DNA of 64,000 nt, taken from assembly GCA_963995525.1 (NCBI GenBank), contig OZ023213.1, forward strand, positions 49,748,592-49,812,591. The letters run 5' to 3'. Below are positions 1 to 11,871 of the stretch, piece by piece (the first letter of the stretch is position 1; the number at the start of each line of letters is the position of its first letter). The notes beneath the pieces were generated by a model that worked only from the letters and a program-made list of their open reading frames with translations, was not told the DNA's origin and made no database searches. Source of the stretch: Escarpia spicata. Taxonomy: Eukaryota; Annelida; Polychaeta; Sabellida; Siboglinidae. The translations under genes and the position numbers were made by a program.

Positions 1-1445
1 CTACTGGAGAGTTGTCTTCCCATGACACACACACAGACAATGTGGGTTAATGCAGATACTACTGGAGAGTTGTCTACCCATGACACACACAGACAAGGTG
101 GGTTAATACAGATACTACTGGAGAGTTGTCTTCCCATGACACACACAGACAAGGTCAGTTAATACAGATACTCCTGGAAAGTTGTCTACCCATGACACAC
201 ACAGACAAGGTCAGTTAATACAGATACTACTGGAGAGTTGTCTACCCATGACACACACAAACAAGGTGGGTTAATACAGATACTACTGGAGAGTTGTCTT
301 CCCATGACACACAGACAAGGTGGGTTAATGCAGATACTACTGGAGAGTTGTCTACCCATGACACACACAGACAAGGTCAGTTAATACAGATACTACTGGA
401 GAGTTGTCTACCCATGACACACACAGACAAGGTCAGTTAATATATATACTACTGGAGAGTTGTCTACCCATGACACACACAGACAAGGTCAGTTAATACA
501 GATACTACTGGAGAGTTGTCTACCCATGACACACACAGACAAGGTCAGTTAATACAGATACTCCTGGAAAGTTGTCTACCCATGACACACACAGACAAGG
601 TCAGTTAATACAGATACTACTGGAGAGTTGTCTACCCATGACACACACAAACAAGGTGGGTTAATACAGATACTACTGGAGAGTTGTCTTCCCATGACAC
701 ACACAGACAAGATCAGTTAATACAGATACTACAGGAGAGTTGTCTTCCCATGAAACACACAGACAAGGTCAGTTAATACAGATACTACTGGAGAGTTGTC
801 TACCCATGAAACACACTGACAAGGTCAGTTAATACAGATACTACTGGAGAGTTGTCTACCCATGACACACACAGACAAGGTCAGTTAATACAGATACTAC
901 TGGAGAGTTGTCTACCCATGAAACACACTGACAAGGTCAGTTAATACAGATACTACTGGAGAGTTGTCTACCCATGAAACACACTGACAAGGTCAGTTAA
1001 TACAGATATTACTGGAGAGTTGTCTACCCATGACACACACAGACAAGGTCGGTTAATACAGATACTACTGGAGAGTTGTCTACCCATGACACACACAGAC
1101 AAGGTCAGTTAATACAGATACTACTGGAGAGTTGTCTACCCATGACACACACAGACAAGGTCGGTTAATACAGATACTACAGGAGAGTTGTCTTCCCATG
1201 ACACATGCAGACAAGGTGGGTTAATACAAATACTACTGGAGAGTTGTCTACCCATGACACACACAGACAAGGTCAGTTAATACAGATACTACAGGAGAGT
1301 TGTGTACCCATGACACACAGACAAGGTTGGTTAATACAGATACTACAGGAGAGTTGTCTTCCCATGACACATGCAGACAAGGTGGGTTAATACAAATACT
1401 ACTGGAGAGTTGTCTACCCATGACACACACAGACAAGGTGGGTTA
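1..1445. repeat. Minisatellite, ~56-bp unit, about 25 copies
   Basis: Head-to-tail copies of a 54-58 bp unit built around GAGAGTTGTCTACCCATGAC, a short ACACAC run and GTTAATACAGATACTACTGG. Copies differ by point changes (TACCC/TTCCC, GGTCAG/GGTGGG) and by the length of the AC run. The array is cut by the window's left edge. It lies upstream of the first visible INTS2 exon, so it is probably intronic. The open frames across it are repeat artefacts. Confidence 0.95.
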
Positions 1446-1761
1446 TATCCAGTAATATATTTGATTTTGGCAGAAATACATGCCTTACAAACTCATCTTT
1501 CAACGTCCAGTTAAAAAACCCTTGACAAATAATACCAACTAATAAAATACCTGCATTTACAAATCCATAAATTAAAAAACAATAGATAAAATGAGTCAAA
1601 GTGACCTCGTTTCTCAAAAGGTCACTTTCAAAAGTTTGTGTTAATTGTAGAAAAACTACACTGTACTGAAGCTATTTCAACAAATGAGGCCTCAGTTTAA
1701 AGCTTATGATCAGAGGAACCCAAAAAGGTACAAAGCCCCATTGTACAGTTGTGCAACTTAA

Positions 1762-1853
1762 TACAGTCAAACCTCGCTTTATCACCACCTCAGCACTACA
1801 GCCACCTCACAATTAAAGTCACCATAAGATAGTCCCAAATGCATGCCATATAT
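1762..1853 (-). mobile_element. Short copy of an interspersed repeat (MITE-like), inverted
   Basis: The reverse complement matches the block at 19955-20216. Shared words include TTTGGGACT and TTAATTGTGAGGTGGCT, and one end reads ACAGTCAAACCTC versus ACAGTGGAACCTC in the other copy. No coding capacity is visible. A terminal-repeat (MITE-like) nature is inferred from the conserved end only. The rest of 1446-1886 shows no feature I can support. Confidence 0.55.
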
Positions 1854-1887
1854 GGTAAAGTATGTGAAATTAGTCCTGCTAATACAA

Positions 1888-2850
1888 ACTACTGTACCAA
1901 CTTCGCTGTGGCATGTCACATGATGATGTCATGTGATGTTGTGTTTCAATGTACCAACTACACTGGCATGTCACATGATGATATCATGTGATGTTGTGTT
2001 CCACTGTACCAACTACGCTGTGGCATGTCACATGATGATGTCATGTGATGTTGTGTTCCACTGTACCAACTATGCTGTGGCATGTCACATGATGATATCA
2101 TGTGGTGTTGTGTTTCACTGTACCAACTACGCTGTGGCATGTCACATGATGATATCATGTGGTGTTGTGTTTCACTGTACCAACTACGCTGTGGCATGTC
2201 ACATGATGATGTCATGTGGTGTTGTGTTTCACTGTACCAACTACGCTGTGGCATGTCACATGATGATGTCATGTGGTGTTGTGTTTCACTGTACCAACTA
2301 CGCTGTGGCATGTCACATGATGATGTCATGTGATGTTATGTTTCACTGTACCAACTACGCTGTGGCATGTCACATGATGATGTCATGTGGTGTTGTGTTT
2401 CACTGTACCAACTACGCTGTGGCATGTCACATGATGATGTCATGTGGTGTTATGTTTCACTGTACCAACTACGCTGTGGCATGTCACATGATGATGTCAT
2501 GTGGTGTTATGTTTCACTGTACCAACTACGCTGTGGCATGTCACATGATGATGTCATGTGGTGTTGTGTTTCACTGTACCAACTACGCTGTGGCATGTCA
2601 CATGATGATATCATGTGATGTTGTTTCACTGTACCAACTACGCTGTGGCATGTCACATGATGATGTCATGTGATGTTGTGTTTCACTGTACCAACTACAC
2701 TGTGGCATGTCACATGATGATGTCATGTGATGTTGTGTTCCACTGTACCAACTACACTGTGGCATGTCACATGATGATATCATGTGATGTTGTTTCACTG
2801 TACCAACTACGCTGTGGCATGTCACATGATGATGTCATGTGGTGTTATGT
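1888..2850. repeat. 57-bp minisatellite ending at an INTS2 splice acceptor
   Basis: About 17 copies of a 57-bp unit (19 codons, hence the long open frames on both strands). Each unit carries an inverted repeat, TCACATGA-TGATG-TCATGTGA, that can form a hairpin with 8-bp arms and a 5-nt loop. The last copy ends as TTATGTTTCAG, the 3' splice site of the exon at 2856. Inner copies read TTTCAC at this point, so they lack the AG. Confidence 0.93.
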
Positions 2851-2855
2851 TTCAG

Positions 2856-2966
2856 GACGACTACGGTTTATTGTGTGATCTGCGAGAAGTTCAGGGCGTC
2901 ATTTGTTCTCATCTCCACCAGATGTTCATTGCAAACCCCTGTCTTGTGAAGCTGGTCCACTTTCAG
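2856..2966 (+). CDS. INTS2: Integrator complex subunit 2, internal exon (first in window)
   Basis: This 111-nt exon (37 codons, phase 0 at both ends) is bounded by TATGTTTCAG at 2846-2855 and GTAGGA at 2967. It encodes a segment with DLREVQGVICSHLHQMF and ends in KLVHFQ, which I recognise as INTS2. INTS2 is a helical scaffold subunit of the nuclear Integrator complex, which cleaves snRNA 3' ends and terminates promoter-proximal RNA polymerase II transcription. Earlier exons lie left of the window, so only about the last fifth of the protein is present. The acceptor abuts the 57-bp minisatellite. The family call rests on remembered similarity together with the next four exons. Confidence 0.85.
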
Positions 2967-4151
2967 GTAGGAGGTTGCTTTCAGTTAAAGTCCTCTCTGT
3001 TGTGCCTTTCTGTTTGTTTCTCTTGTTGCAATTGGATAATGTTTCATCAAATTGTGTAAATTGCTATTTTAATGGTTTCAGGGCAAAATGCAATAAACAT
3101 ATTTTTTTATTTTGCCAAACAAGAACACGTGTTGAGCTATGATGCTACCTAATTTATAAAAAAATGCGATAATTCCCCACAAAAGAACATTTTTTGTGCA
3201 TGTTATTTAATGGGGATTTATTGCGATTGTTTTCAAATCATGATAAGCACCATCTTTCTTTTTTTTATCAAAACACGATATATATATTTATATATATATA
3301 TATAAATTTTCGGTGAATGAGCACCGCCTTGCTGTACACTTGCTGACAGCACACGCTGTATGGATATACCGCGTTTTGATAACAAAATGATTTAATACCA
3401 CATTTTGTGTAATTAATCTGCAACAACTAGTTGAGACTTTGCGACCATTCACTGTGATTTGGGATTTTTAATATACACCAACTTCATTTACAAGTTTTTT
3501 ATTTAAACACTTGAGGATAAAATACAAAAGAGACTTTCTCAAAACCAAGAAAATGGTCATATCGCACATTGCCCTGAAACCCTTTTTTATTCTGTCAACA
3601 AATTTGTAGAGTAGTACTCAAGTCATCAGTTTTTTTTAATGTAAAAAATAGGAAAAGAAAACAAAAAATATCTATCATTACCTTAAGCCTGACAGTAAAT
3701 CCCTTTTATGAACGGCATGACACTGTGTCAATGTGTTATACTGTCTATTTACACTATACGATGTCATTCGTGTGTCTTCATACTTCCATTTTATCACAGA
3801 TATTCAGTTGACAAGTACTTTCCAATGCACACTATACCATTCAATATCACCTTGCCTCATGGTGTTAGATTCTGTAAGTTTATGTTGGATTGCGACGTCT
3901 TGTGGTCATTTTTTATTTGCATCAAATCTAAACAAATGTGCATTCATTATGTTACCTAATTATAGGTGGTTCTCAAAATAAGCCCCCAGGGGTTTCTAGA
4001 GAATCTCCCGAGTTACTTGATGAAACTATATTTACATTCATACTTGTAATCACTGTAACCGAGTAACCAAATAAACTTTCATTCATTTTACATAATAAGT
4101 AGCCATGAAACTCCCATTAAGACATATAATGTCGCTAGCATGAGAACTACT
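2967..4151 (+). other. INTS2 intron sequence without recognised gene
   Basis: AT-rich intronic DNA with a short TATATA tract near 3280-3305. I find no exon-like open frame with splice signals on either strand and no recognisable transposon protein. Confidence 0.6.
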
Positions 4152-4614
4152 ACATATAGTACATATAGTACATACAGTACATACAGTACATACAGTACGT
4201 ACAGTACATACAGTACGTACAGTACGTACAGTACGTACAGTACGTACAGTACACACAGTACATACAATACACACAGTACACACAGTACACACAGTACACA
4301 CAGTACACACAGTACACACAGTACGTACAGTACGTACAGTACGTACAGTACGTACAGTACATACAATACACACAGTACGTACAGTACATACAGTACATAC
4401 AGTACGTACAGTACGTACAGTACGTACAGTACGTACAGTACGTACAGTACATACAGTACATACAGTACACACAATACACACAGTACATACAGTACGTACA
4501 GTACGTACAGTACGTACAGTACGTACAGTACGTACAGTACGTACAGTACGTACAGTACACACAGTACGTACAGTACGTACAGTACGTACAGTACGTACAG
4601 TACATATAGTAATA
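4152..4614. repeat. 9-bp satellite-like array (GTACGTACA), ~50 copies
   Basis: Near-perfect 9-bp period with variants GTACGTACA, GTACATACA and GTACACACA. Because 9 is a multiple of 3, all frames stay open and give repetitive tripeptides; none is a credible protein. Each unit contains the self-complementary words GTAC/TACGTA, so the array is rich in short palindromes. It lies in the INTS2 intron about 240 bp before the next exon. Confidence 0.95.
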
Positions 4615-4857
4615 ACCAAAGAACAAAAGTCATCAACAGATGGAAGTAATTGCCAAGAAGCAGGAGCATATGCAGTATTAAAAAGATAAGTTTTTAGATG
4701 ATGACAAAATGAAACTATATTTCTTACTGACTTAACACCAATAGGGTGTAAGTTGCACAAAACTAACGGAGATATGGGTCAAACAGACAGAGAACTGTAG
4801 TGTTTTGTAATATAGATATGATGACTGCCTTGTCAGAATCTCCCTGTGTGTTCGCAG

Positions 4858-4965
4858 TGCTACCACCGTGCCTTGTTGCCAGCCACCGTAGCCGGCATCC
4901 CGTCTATGCACATCTGTCTCGACTTCATCCCTGAACTCATCAGTCAGCCAAACCTCGGCAAACAG
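4858..4965 (+). CDS. INTS2: Integrator complex subunit 2, internal exon
   Basis: This 108-nt exon (36 codons, phase 0/0) lies between TGTTCGCAG at 4857 and GTAAGG at 4966. It encodes CYHRALLPATVAGIPSM, then HICLDFIPELI, and ends in GKQ. The HICLDFIPEL motif is strongly characteristic of INTS2. In known INTS2 proteins this segment is followed directly by the IFA.QL.SHL segment. Here that segment is the exon at 15900, so the intervening 10.9 kb is a single intron. Neither splice site of this exon is embedded in a tandem array, unlike several others in the gene. Confidence 0.92.
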
Positions 4966-5735
4966 GTAAGGGATCATGTCAGAACATCGATATCGGATAT
5001 TACACAAAAGTATTTTCGTTTGGGGGTTCATAGGCAGTTTTGTCTGACATCAGACATCAATATTTCATGCTTCAGAGTTTCGTGCCCCTTCACTTGGTTT
5101 CTGGCATGGAGAAAATTATCACATCAATTTATTCTTTGTTTTACTGCATCATGTGATTAGCCTTGATTACGTAGGCGCTGTGAAGTGCCAACCATTTGTG
5201 CACGTTTTACAACTGCCTGTGGAATAATATACATTTGACATGTTTGCCGGTAGACGGCTTTACCTCGAATCCGTGTAAAGATGATGATTGGCTCTCAGGC
5301 TAACTATAAAGTAAAACATTAAATAAGAGTAAACATTTATCAATTAATATTATGTTTAGGCAAATGATTAAGTGAATCGATATAGATCGACTGATATTTT
5401 TAATATATTGATATTATCATATCAGTGTTTACAAACTTTCATCTGAAGAGGTCTGAAGCCTGATGAAAGTTATTTCATCTGAGGTAGGGCTTCAATGTTC
5501 TGAGATGGTCCCTAAGGTACACCCGATCTCTTCAGTTACAAAGTTCTCAGTTACTTATAATAACAATGGGTAATGTTATTTAGCACCAATATCTGCCTAG
5601 TCAAGACCCTCCATGGTTTGAGATGTTCTGGCACCAACTTATACAATGTCTGTATTTTGTATATTGAGGCCATTGGCTCTGTGATACCATGAACGGTTTT
5701 TTCCATTTCCCTGCTTAGGATGTTTTGCTTCTCCT
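4966..5735 (+). other. INTS2 intron, no gene seen
   Basis: Ordinary AT-rich sequence at the start of the 10.9-kb intron. I see no repeat array, RNA gene or exon candidate that I can support. Confidence 0.6.
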
Positions 5736-5962
5736 AGCATAGACACCAGTAGACAGGACCCAGATAGATGCTAGCATAGACACCAGTAGACAGGACTCTG
5801 AAAGATACTAGCATAGACACCAGTAGACAGGACCCTCAAAGATACTAGCATAGACACCAATAGACAGGACCCTCAAAGATGCTAGCATAGACACCAGTAG
5901 ACAGGACCCTCAAAGATGCTAGCATAGACACTAGTAGACAGGACCCTAAAAGATGCTAGCAA
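5736..5962. repeat. 37-bp minisatellite, ~6 copies
   Basis: Tandem units containing TAGCATAGACACCAGTAGAC and AGGACCCTCAAAGATGC. It runs directly into the 90-bp array that follows. Intronic in INTS2. Confidence 0.9.
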
Positions 5963-7064
5963 AGTGGGGCAAAACAAATTGTCCAGACTGTGAAACAACA
6001 GCAGATGGAATCTAACCAGTGTCCCCTCAAACAGCCTCTATTCACTGCGCCCTTCAGTCATCATTACAAATTGTCCTGACTGTGAAACAACAGCTGATGG
6101 AATCTAACCAGTGTCCCCTCAAACAGTCTATTCACTGCGCCCTTCAGTCATCATTACAAATTGTCCTGACTGTGAAACAACAGCTGATGGAATCTAACCA
6201 GTGTCCCCTCAAACAGCCTCTATTCACTGCGCCCTTCAGTCATCATTACAAATTGTCCTGACTGTGAAACAACAGCTGATGGAATCTAACCAGTGTCCCC
6301 TCAAACAGTCTATTCACTGCGCCCTTCAGTCATCATTACAAATTGTCCTGACTGTGAAACAACAGCTGATGGAATCTAACCAGTGTCCCCTCAAACAGTC
6401 TATTCACAGCGCCCTTCAGTCATCACTACAAATTGTCCTGACTGTGAAATAACAGCTCATGGAATCTAACCAGTGTCCCCTCAAACAGTCTATTCACAGC
6501 GCCCTTCAGTCATCATTACAAATTGTCCTGACTGTGAAACAACAGCTGATGGAATCTAACCAGTGTCCCCTCAAACAGTCTATTCACAGCGCCCTTCAGT
6601 CATCATTACAAATTGTCCTGACTGTGAAACAACAACTGATGGAATCTAACCAGTGTCCCCTCAAACAGTCTCTATTCACAGCGCCCTTCAGTCATCATTA
6701 CAAATTGTCCTGACTGTGAAACAACAACTGATGGAATCTAACCAGTGTCCCCTCAAACAGTCTCTATTCACAGCGCCCTTCAGTCATCATTACAAATTGT
6801 CCTGACTGTGAAACAACAACTGATGGAATCTAACCAGTGTCCCCTCAAACAGTCTCTATTCACAGCGCCCTTCAGTCATCATTACAAATTGTCCTGACTG
6901 TGAAACACCAGCTGATGGAATCTAACCACTGTCCTCTCAAACAGTCTCTATTCACAGCAACCTTCAGTCATCATTACAAATTATCCTCATTGTGAAACTA
7001 CCGCAGATAGAATCTAACCAGTGTCCCCTCAAACAGTCTCTATTCACAACGTCCTTCAGTCATT
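5963..7064. repeat. 90-92 bp minisatellite, ~12 copies
   Basis: Tandem units containing GGAATCTAACCAGTGTCCCC, CAGCGCCCTTCAGTCATCAT and TTGTCCTGACTGTGAAACAA. The length differs by 2 bp depending on CAGTCTATTC versus CAGTCTCTATTC. Copies become more divergent towards 6900-7064. Open frames of 80-84 codons inside it are periodic artefacts. Confidence 0.93.
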
Positions 7065-7542
7065 ACAAATATTTTTGAAGAATTTTGTACTGGACAAAAC
7101 AAGATTAATCCATTTTGGTTTTCATAACAAAAATTACTGATGTGCCTAATTTTGAGAGGGTAAAGAAGAACTTCTACATGACACTGGGATATCTTAAAAG
7201 TCCAAATGAGAGCTATTGGTTGCAAGGGCTAAACTCTATTGTAGATTTCAATATTGAAATTTTTTCAATCTAGAAATTTTGCTTGGATTTGCTTGATCAC
7301 AATTTTCTGTGAAATCTTCACATGTAGAATTATGAAATTCACCTTAATAGACATATAACTATTAAAGAAATTACATTTTGCAACCATAATCAGTTGAATA
7401 ATTGAGGGGTGCCAATAAACAAATGCCATTTATAATTGTAGTAAGTTAAATTTTAAATTAACATCTTGGCCCTGTTATCAGTCTTGTGGACTCAACAAAA
7501 GTCATCAAACATAGATGCTTTGGTCACTACTTTTGTTATCCC
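7065..7542 (+). other. INTS2 intron, no gene seen
   Basis: Unique-looking AT-rich spacer between two minisatellites. Short minus-strand open frames have no splice or family support. Confidence 0.5.
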
Positions 7543-7949
7543 TAGTTTGTGTGCCATCCCACTGACCATTAGTTTGTGTGCCATCCCACTGACCATTAGT
7601 TTGTGTGCCATCCCACTGACCATTAGTTTGTGTGCCATCCCACTGACCATTAGTTTGTGTGCCATCCCACTGACCATTAGTTTGTGTGCCATCCCACTGA
7701 CCATTAGTTTGTGTGCCATCCCACTGACCATTAGTTTGTGTGCCATCCCACTGACCATTAGTTTGTGTGCCATCCCACTGACCATTAGTTTGTGTGCCAT
7801 CCCACTGACCATTAGTTTGTGTGCCATCCCACTGACCATTAGTTTGTGTGCCATCCCACTGACCATTAGTTTGTGTGCCATCCCACTGACCTTTAGTTTG
7901 TGTGCCATCCCACTGACCATTAGTTTGTGTGCCATCCCACTGACCATGT
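7543..7949. repeat. 27-bp minisatellite, ~15 nearly identical copies
   Basis: The unit is AGTTTGTGTGCCATCCCACT plus GACCATT (27 bp, 9 codons, so both strands stay open). Only isolated substitutions separate the copies (one ACCTTT), which implies recent expansion or homogenisation. It lies between the 3' end of the antisense CARD gene and the array at 5.7-7.1 kb. Confidence 0.95.
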
Positions 7950-8227
7950 AGTCAAGTCAGGCTGCTGACACTGATGAAAGCCAGGAGACAAGGCCGATAT
8001 GTTTGAAATTAAAATCAAGTTAATTTTGCGGTGAATAATGTCTCAAGACATAGACAATATACAGTGATACTGAAGACATAATAACAAGCTATGTTAAATC
8101 CAAAGCTTTTATCAACTTTAAATGACACAGCAAAGAAAACAGTAAACAACTTCTTCAGGCACATGTGTGTATTAAAATACTAATAAATATATTAATAAAT
8201 ATTACAATTTGATTTGAGGATGAACCA

Positions 8228-10284
8228 TCATTGACTAGGCATTCGCAGTTGTATTTTATTTGCCGGCAGAGTCTGCCTCGAGAGGTGTCTTCGGTGCATT
8301 ACCTTATTAGGCATGGCTTCACCCGTGCTGTCCTCTAGTGGAGGTTGTTTAGTTGAGGACGTCCTCAGAGACCTTGTCTTGTGTCTAGAGACACTTGTAG
8401 AGACTGCGTGGAGACACTGAGTGCTTCTCCCTGCTCTTGCTCCGGACTCTGTCCTTTCATTGGTCTCTCTTCCATCTTGGACGTCATTGTCCAGTCTTTC
8501 CATCCCGTCGTCAAGAGGTCGGAGTTCATGGGTTGACTTGGACAGTGGATGAGAGGTGTTCCGTGGGGTCGGGGTAGGGGATTGTCCATGGTGGGCCTGG
8601 GGTTTTATTTTCACTGAGTCATTCTGATATATTATCGTTGGTGGCACGTTTATGGTTATCTCTCTCTCTGTCTGTCTCTTGGCCTTTATTCGATCAGCAG
8701 AGTTTGCCTCCTGTGGTTCTACCTTGGCCATGACCTGTCCAGTAGATATTGCCTCCTTTAGATGTGGTTTGACTTGTCCGTCAGACTTTTCCTCATGTGT
8801 ATGTTCCTTGGTTTGCCTGGCAGACTTTGCCTCCTGTGGCTCTGCCATCGTTATGACTTTCCTATCAGACTTTGCCTCATCTGGTTGTGCCTTGGACAAG
8901 AGTTGCCTGGCAGGTGTTGCATGTTGTGCATGTGCTTTGGCCATGAATTGTGAGGCAGACTTCGCTTGCTGCTCGGCCAGCCACCTGTCTATCTCTGATG
9001 ATGTTAGTGCAGCGGCCATTTTCCTATTAATTTTTGTTGTTGTTGGCTTTAATACTTTGTTTGATGATTTCCCATTTTCTACCTGGAGCGTGTCGATGAC
9101 GCTCAAACCTGCAGTTTTGTCATTGTTTACATCAAAGACACCACTGTCTTGCAGCTTTGGTCGATCAGCCTTATACATCGCATTACCTGTCAACATTTCT
9201 TGTCTCTCTGGGCTGGAAACTACAGACATATGAGTAGCCATTCTGCTCCCCAGCGATGGCGTGGTCTCAGAGGTCGAGGTTACATTGCTGACCTCATCCT
9301 GAAGATCAGGGAGTAGCTGAAGCAACACCTGCATGCTCTGGTCGGCTGAAGACGATCGCTCAGCGAGGGTACCCTGGAGTTGTGTCAGCTCCAAATGTTT
9401 GGTCTTCATTGTCTGTTCGATCTGCTGCAGCAGCTTGCGGTGATGTTTGGTCTTTCTCTTCATCGTCTGCCCCTGCTGACTCAATTCTATCAGGTGGTGC
9501 TGCTTCTCTGTCACCTCCCGCTGTAGCCTCTGCATCTCTCCCACACTATGAATCAGGGAGAGAGACTCCCGCTCGAAGCGCCGCCGATGTCGCAGACACT
9601 GTCTGAGCGTGTGCTGAACCTGCAAGACGTCATCGGCGACCTCACTGAATCTCTCAAGCACGTTCTCTAGTCGCACTTGCAGCGACTGGCTGAGTTCATC
9701 GCGGTCATCGATGATGTTGACGATGTTGTCAGTGACTCGTTGTAGTTTCTCCTGCAGTGTCTGTCTCCTGCGTGGAGAGTCTCGCTGCGATCTCCCAGCA
9801 TCTTCCCCATGTCTCTCACCAGGCTTCTCCTCAAGCTGCTTCCCGGTGGAGCACAGTAAATAGGTCAGCAACACCTGCATGTTGTCATAGAAACCACACA
9901 TCTGCTGACACCCCTCTACCCCCTGCAGGTGTGACTTGAGTGTCTCCAGGTTGCGCAGCTCCTCGTTGACAAACCGCTCCGACAGGAACTGGCGTTGAAG
10001 CTCCTCCGCCAGACTCTCAGTGGTCTGGGTGCACTGACCGAGAAAGTTCCTCAGCTTGGTTACCTCCAGTTCCAGCAAGAGTCTCTCCTGAGCTGCCTGC
10101 TCCAACTGGGTCTCTTTCTCCTCCAAGGATCTGTCCTGCTCTCGCAGGATCATCTCAAACTTACGCTCGGTGAAACGCTGAACGATCGGCGTGTTTCGAC
10201 GGAAGATCGCGACAAAGCGTTCCATGGCACGGTCGGAGAAGTCGCTGCAGTGGGGCGCAATGTCACGGCGGAAGTGCTCTGTAG
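8228..10284 (-). CDS. CARD-coiled-coil protein 1, exon 3 (coiled coil and C-terminal tail)
   Basis: Last exon of a three-exon minus-strand gene. It starts after the acceptor CTACTTGCAG (10285 is the last intron base), begins in phase 1 and ends at the stop at 8228. With exons 1 and 2 the product is 784 residues. It opens with TEHFRRDIAPHCSDF, followed by several hundred residues rich in E, Q, L and R with heptad-like spacing, which I read as coiled coil. The tail contains degenerate repeats of about 20 residues (EAKSDRK, EAKSARQ, EEKSDGQ, EAISTGQ, EANSADR), encoded near 8690-8990. The whole gene lies inside an INTS2 intron on the opposite strand. CARD plus coiled coil suggests an oligomerising innate-immune or death-signalling adaptor. 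I do not assign an orthologue. Confidence 0.85.
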
Positions 10285-11671
10285 CTGCAAGTAGAGACCA
10301 ACTCCATTCACACGGGCTCTACATAGGCATGGGAAGGGGGTGGGGAAACAGGCAGCTGGCCACAGGAAATTTGCTGTGGGCTGACATATTATGTTGTTCC
10401 AACAATAAGCCAAAACTCAAGATACTTGTTATATTAATCTGAAGATATATTTTAAAGCCTCAAGGTGGGTTTATTTGGTGAGCATCAACTGGGGTGCAAA
10501 TCATGGTTTTTTAATGTTGTTACAAAAAATATTCAACAGCCTCCGTCTTCCGACGTCATGATCCGACAGCGGAGTGATAGTGCTTAAGCTCCAGCTCAGT
10601 CCACACAACATTAATTTATTCCCACACCAGAGGGGCTCAAAGAGGTGGCCACATCAGATCAAAAAAGTCCAAAAAACTGACAGTGTTATACACGGGTGGG
10701 TGGAGGTCATCACCATGTATTATAGGGAAAATAAATCACTACGATGGCCCCAAGTAGAACAGGTATTAAATTACATTGATGCTGTTTGTGGATGTCAGAA
10801 CCAGGCAGGTGGTGGGTGATGTCTTGGCAACAATGTCATGTCAGTTGAATCAGGCGGCTATTGGCTTTGGTTTGGAAGCCATTTTGGTTTGCTCAAAATC
10901 TGTTTGTGATGGGTGGAAGTTTGAACAGTTGCAAAATACAATACATTGTTTAAGACTTTGCAAACGTGTGAAATCACTGCTTATGTGTAAGTTAGTTTAT
11001 GATTTTATTTCATAAATTTAACAAAGTTCATTATGTGTGTGTAAGTGGTAGGGGCATTGGACAGGCTGTACGTATTTAAATGACATGTTTAACAAAATGA
11101 ACTGTCAGTCAGACTTAAGTGAGTGACACAGTATATATAACTAGAATTATGACACAGTTGACAGAACTAGTACAACATTTATTAAACTAAACTAATTATA
11201 AATCATAAAACATTTAGATTTAATATACCACCAGCCGCACCAGATAGCACTTCACTGGTAGCTTTCAAGCAGCAGTTGGGATGCTGGGCAGCAAACTAAT
11301 CCCACAGTCCACGCCACATAATATTTAAGGACAATGAAAGTGTTTTTAACCACATTTTTATTCACCATTTACATGGTTTTTAATTATATTTCAAACAGCC
11401 GACATCGCGTCACGCATGCGCACCAAAAAAGTAACAAACCTTTGCGACATTACCCAGAAGTCTGGGCTTCCACATTATCCAGAAGAAGAAGAACATTACT
11501 GATTTGATCGAGGCAACTGATTCAGAATAGCTTTAGATGTGGTAGACCTAATTTATTTATTCAGTGTTAACAGAGTTGCTATAAATTGAGTTGCTGCAGT
11601 TACTGGCAGCACCAGGCATACTTCTTCCTGTGTGTCATTGACAGAAGTGGTTGATGCATATAGTTGCTGAC
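10285..11671 (-). other. Intron 2 of CARD gene 1
   Basis: Spans from donor GTCAGC (11671 downwards) to acceptor TTGCAG (10285). It contains the small interspersed fragment at 10505-10615. Otherwise I see no RNA gene or coding sequence; short open frames here lack support. Confidence 0.7.
10505..10615 (+). mobile_element. Fragment of the interspersed family seen as copies A and B
   Basis: Matches the internal segment at 23875-23975 and 41550-41650. All three share a poly-A-like AAAAA..TTCA(G/A)CAGCC stretch, GTCTTCCGA(C/T)GTC, a GATCCGA motif and a TGCT(G/T)AAGCTCC repeat before CTCAG. No coding potential. It marks the family as multi-copy in the genome. Confidence 0.6.
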
Positions 11672-11813
11672 CTTCCGTGACCTTGAGGTATTCGGCCACG
11701 TGTGCGTGGTCACACTGGATGAGTGCCTCACAGAATGCGTCGAAGGCTGAAGGCCCCCTGGTGGGAAGCATGTCCAGTAGAGCCGCCACCATCTCTCGAC
11801 TAGTTTTCTCACT
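11672..11813 (-). CDS. CARD-coiled-coil protein 1, exon 2 (second half of CARD)
   Basis: This 142-nt exon lies between acceptor TTACAACAG and donor GAAG|GTCAGC, entering in phase 0 and leaving in phase 1. It encodes SEKTSREMVAALLDMLPTRG then PSAFDAFCEAL and HVAEYLK. The LLDMLPTRGPSAFDAF core is a textbook CARD helix 4-5 signature, as in CRADD/RAIDD-type CARDs. CARDs are six-helix death-fold domains that mediate homotypic assembly. The exon length and phases equal those of the paralogous exon at 34567-34708, which fixes both gene models. The open frame continues to 11553 past the donor, but that extension would prevent joining to the coiled-coil exon. Confidence 0.9.
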
Positions 11814-11871
11814 CTGTTGTAACATAAAACATCTTACCAGTCAGAGTGCTTAAGTGTGGCTATAGCAGGGA

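Noticed and set aside
1..1445. CRISPR-like spacing of repeats
   Set aside because: Units are contiguous head-to-tail copies without unique spacers, in a eukaryotic gene.
1933..2673. Long open frame of 246 codons
   Set aside because: It is entirely the 57-bp minisatellite (57 = 3x19) and open on both strands; no start context, no non-repeat protein sequence.
4083..4760. Open frames up to 225 codons on both strands
   Set aside because: Produced by the 9-bp GTACGTACA array; tripeptide repeats only.
8652..9233. Plus-strand open frame of 193 codons, Cys-rich
   Set aside because: Antisense shadow of the CARD gene 1 coiled-coil exon; the minus strand has matched splice sites and a recognised domain.
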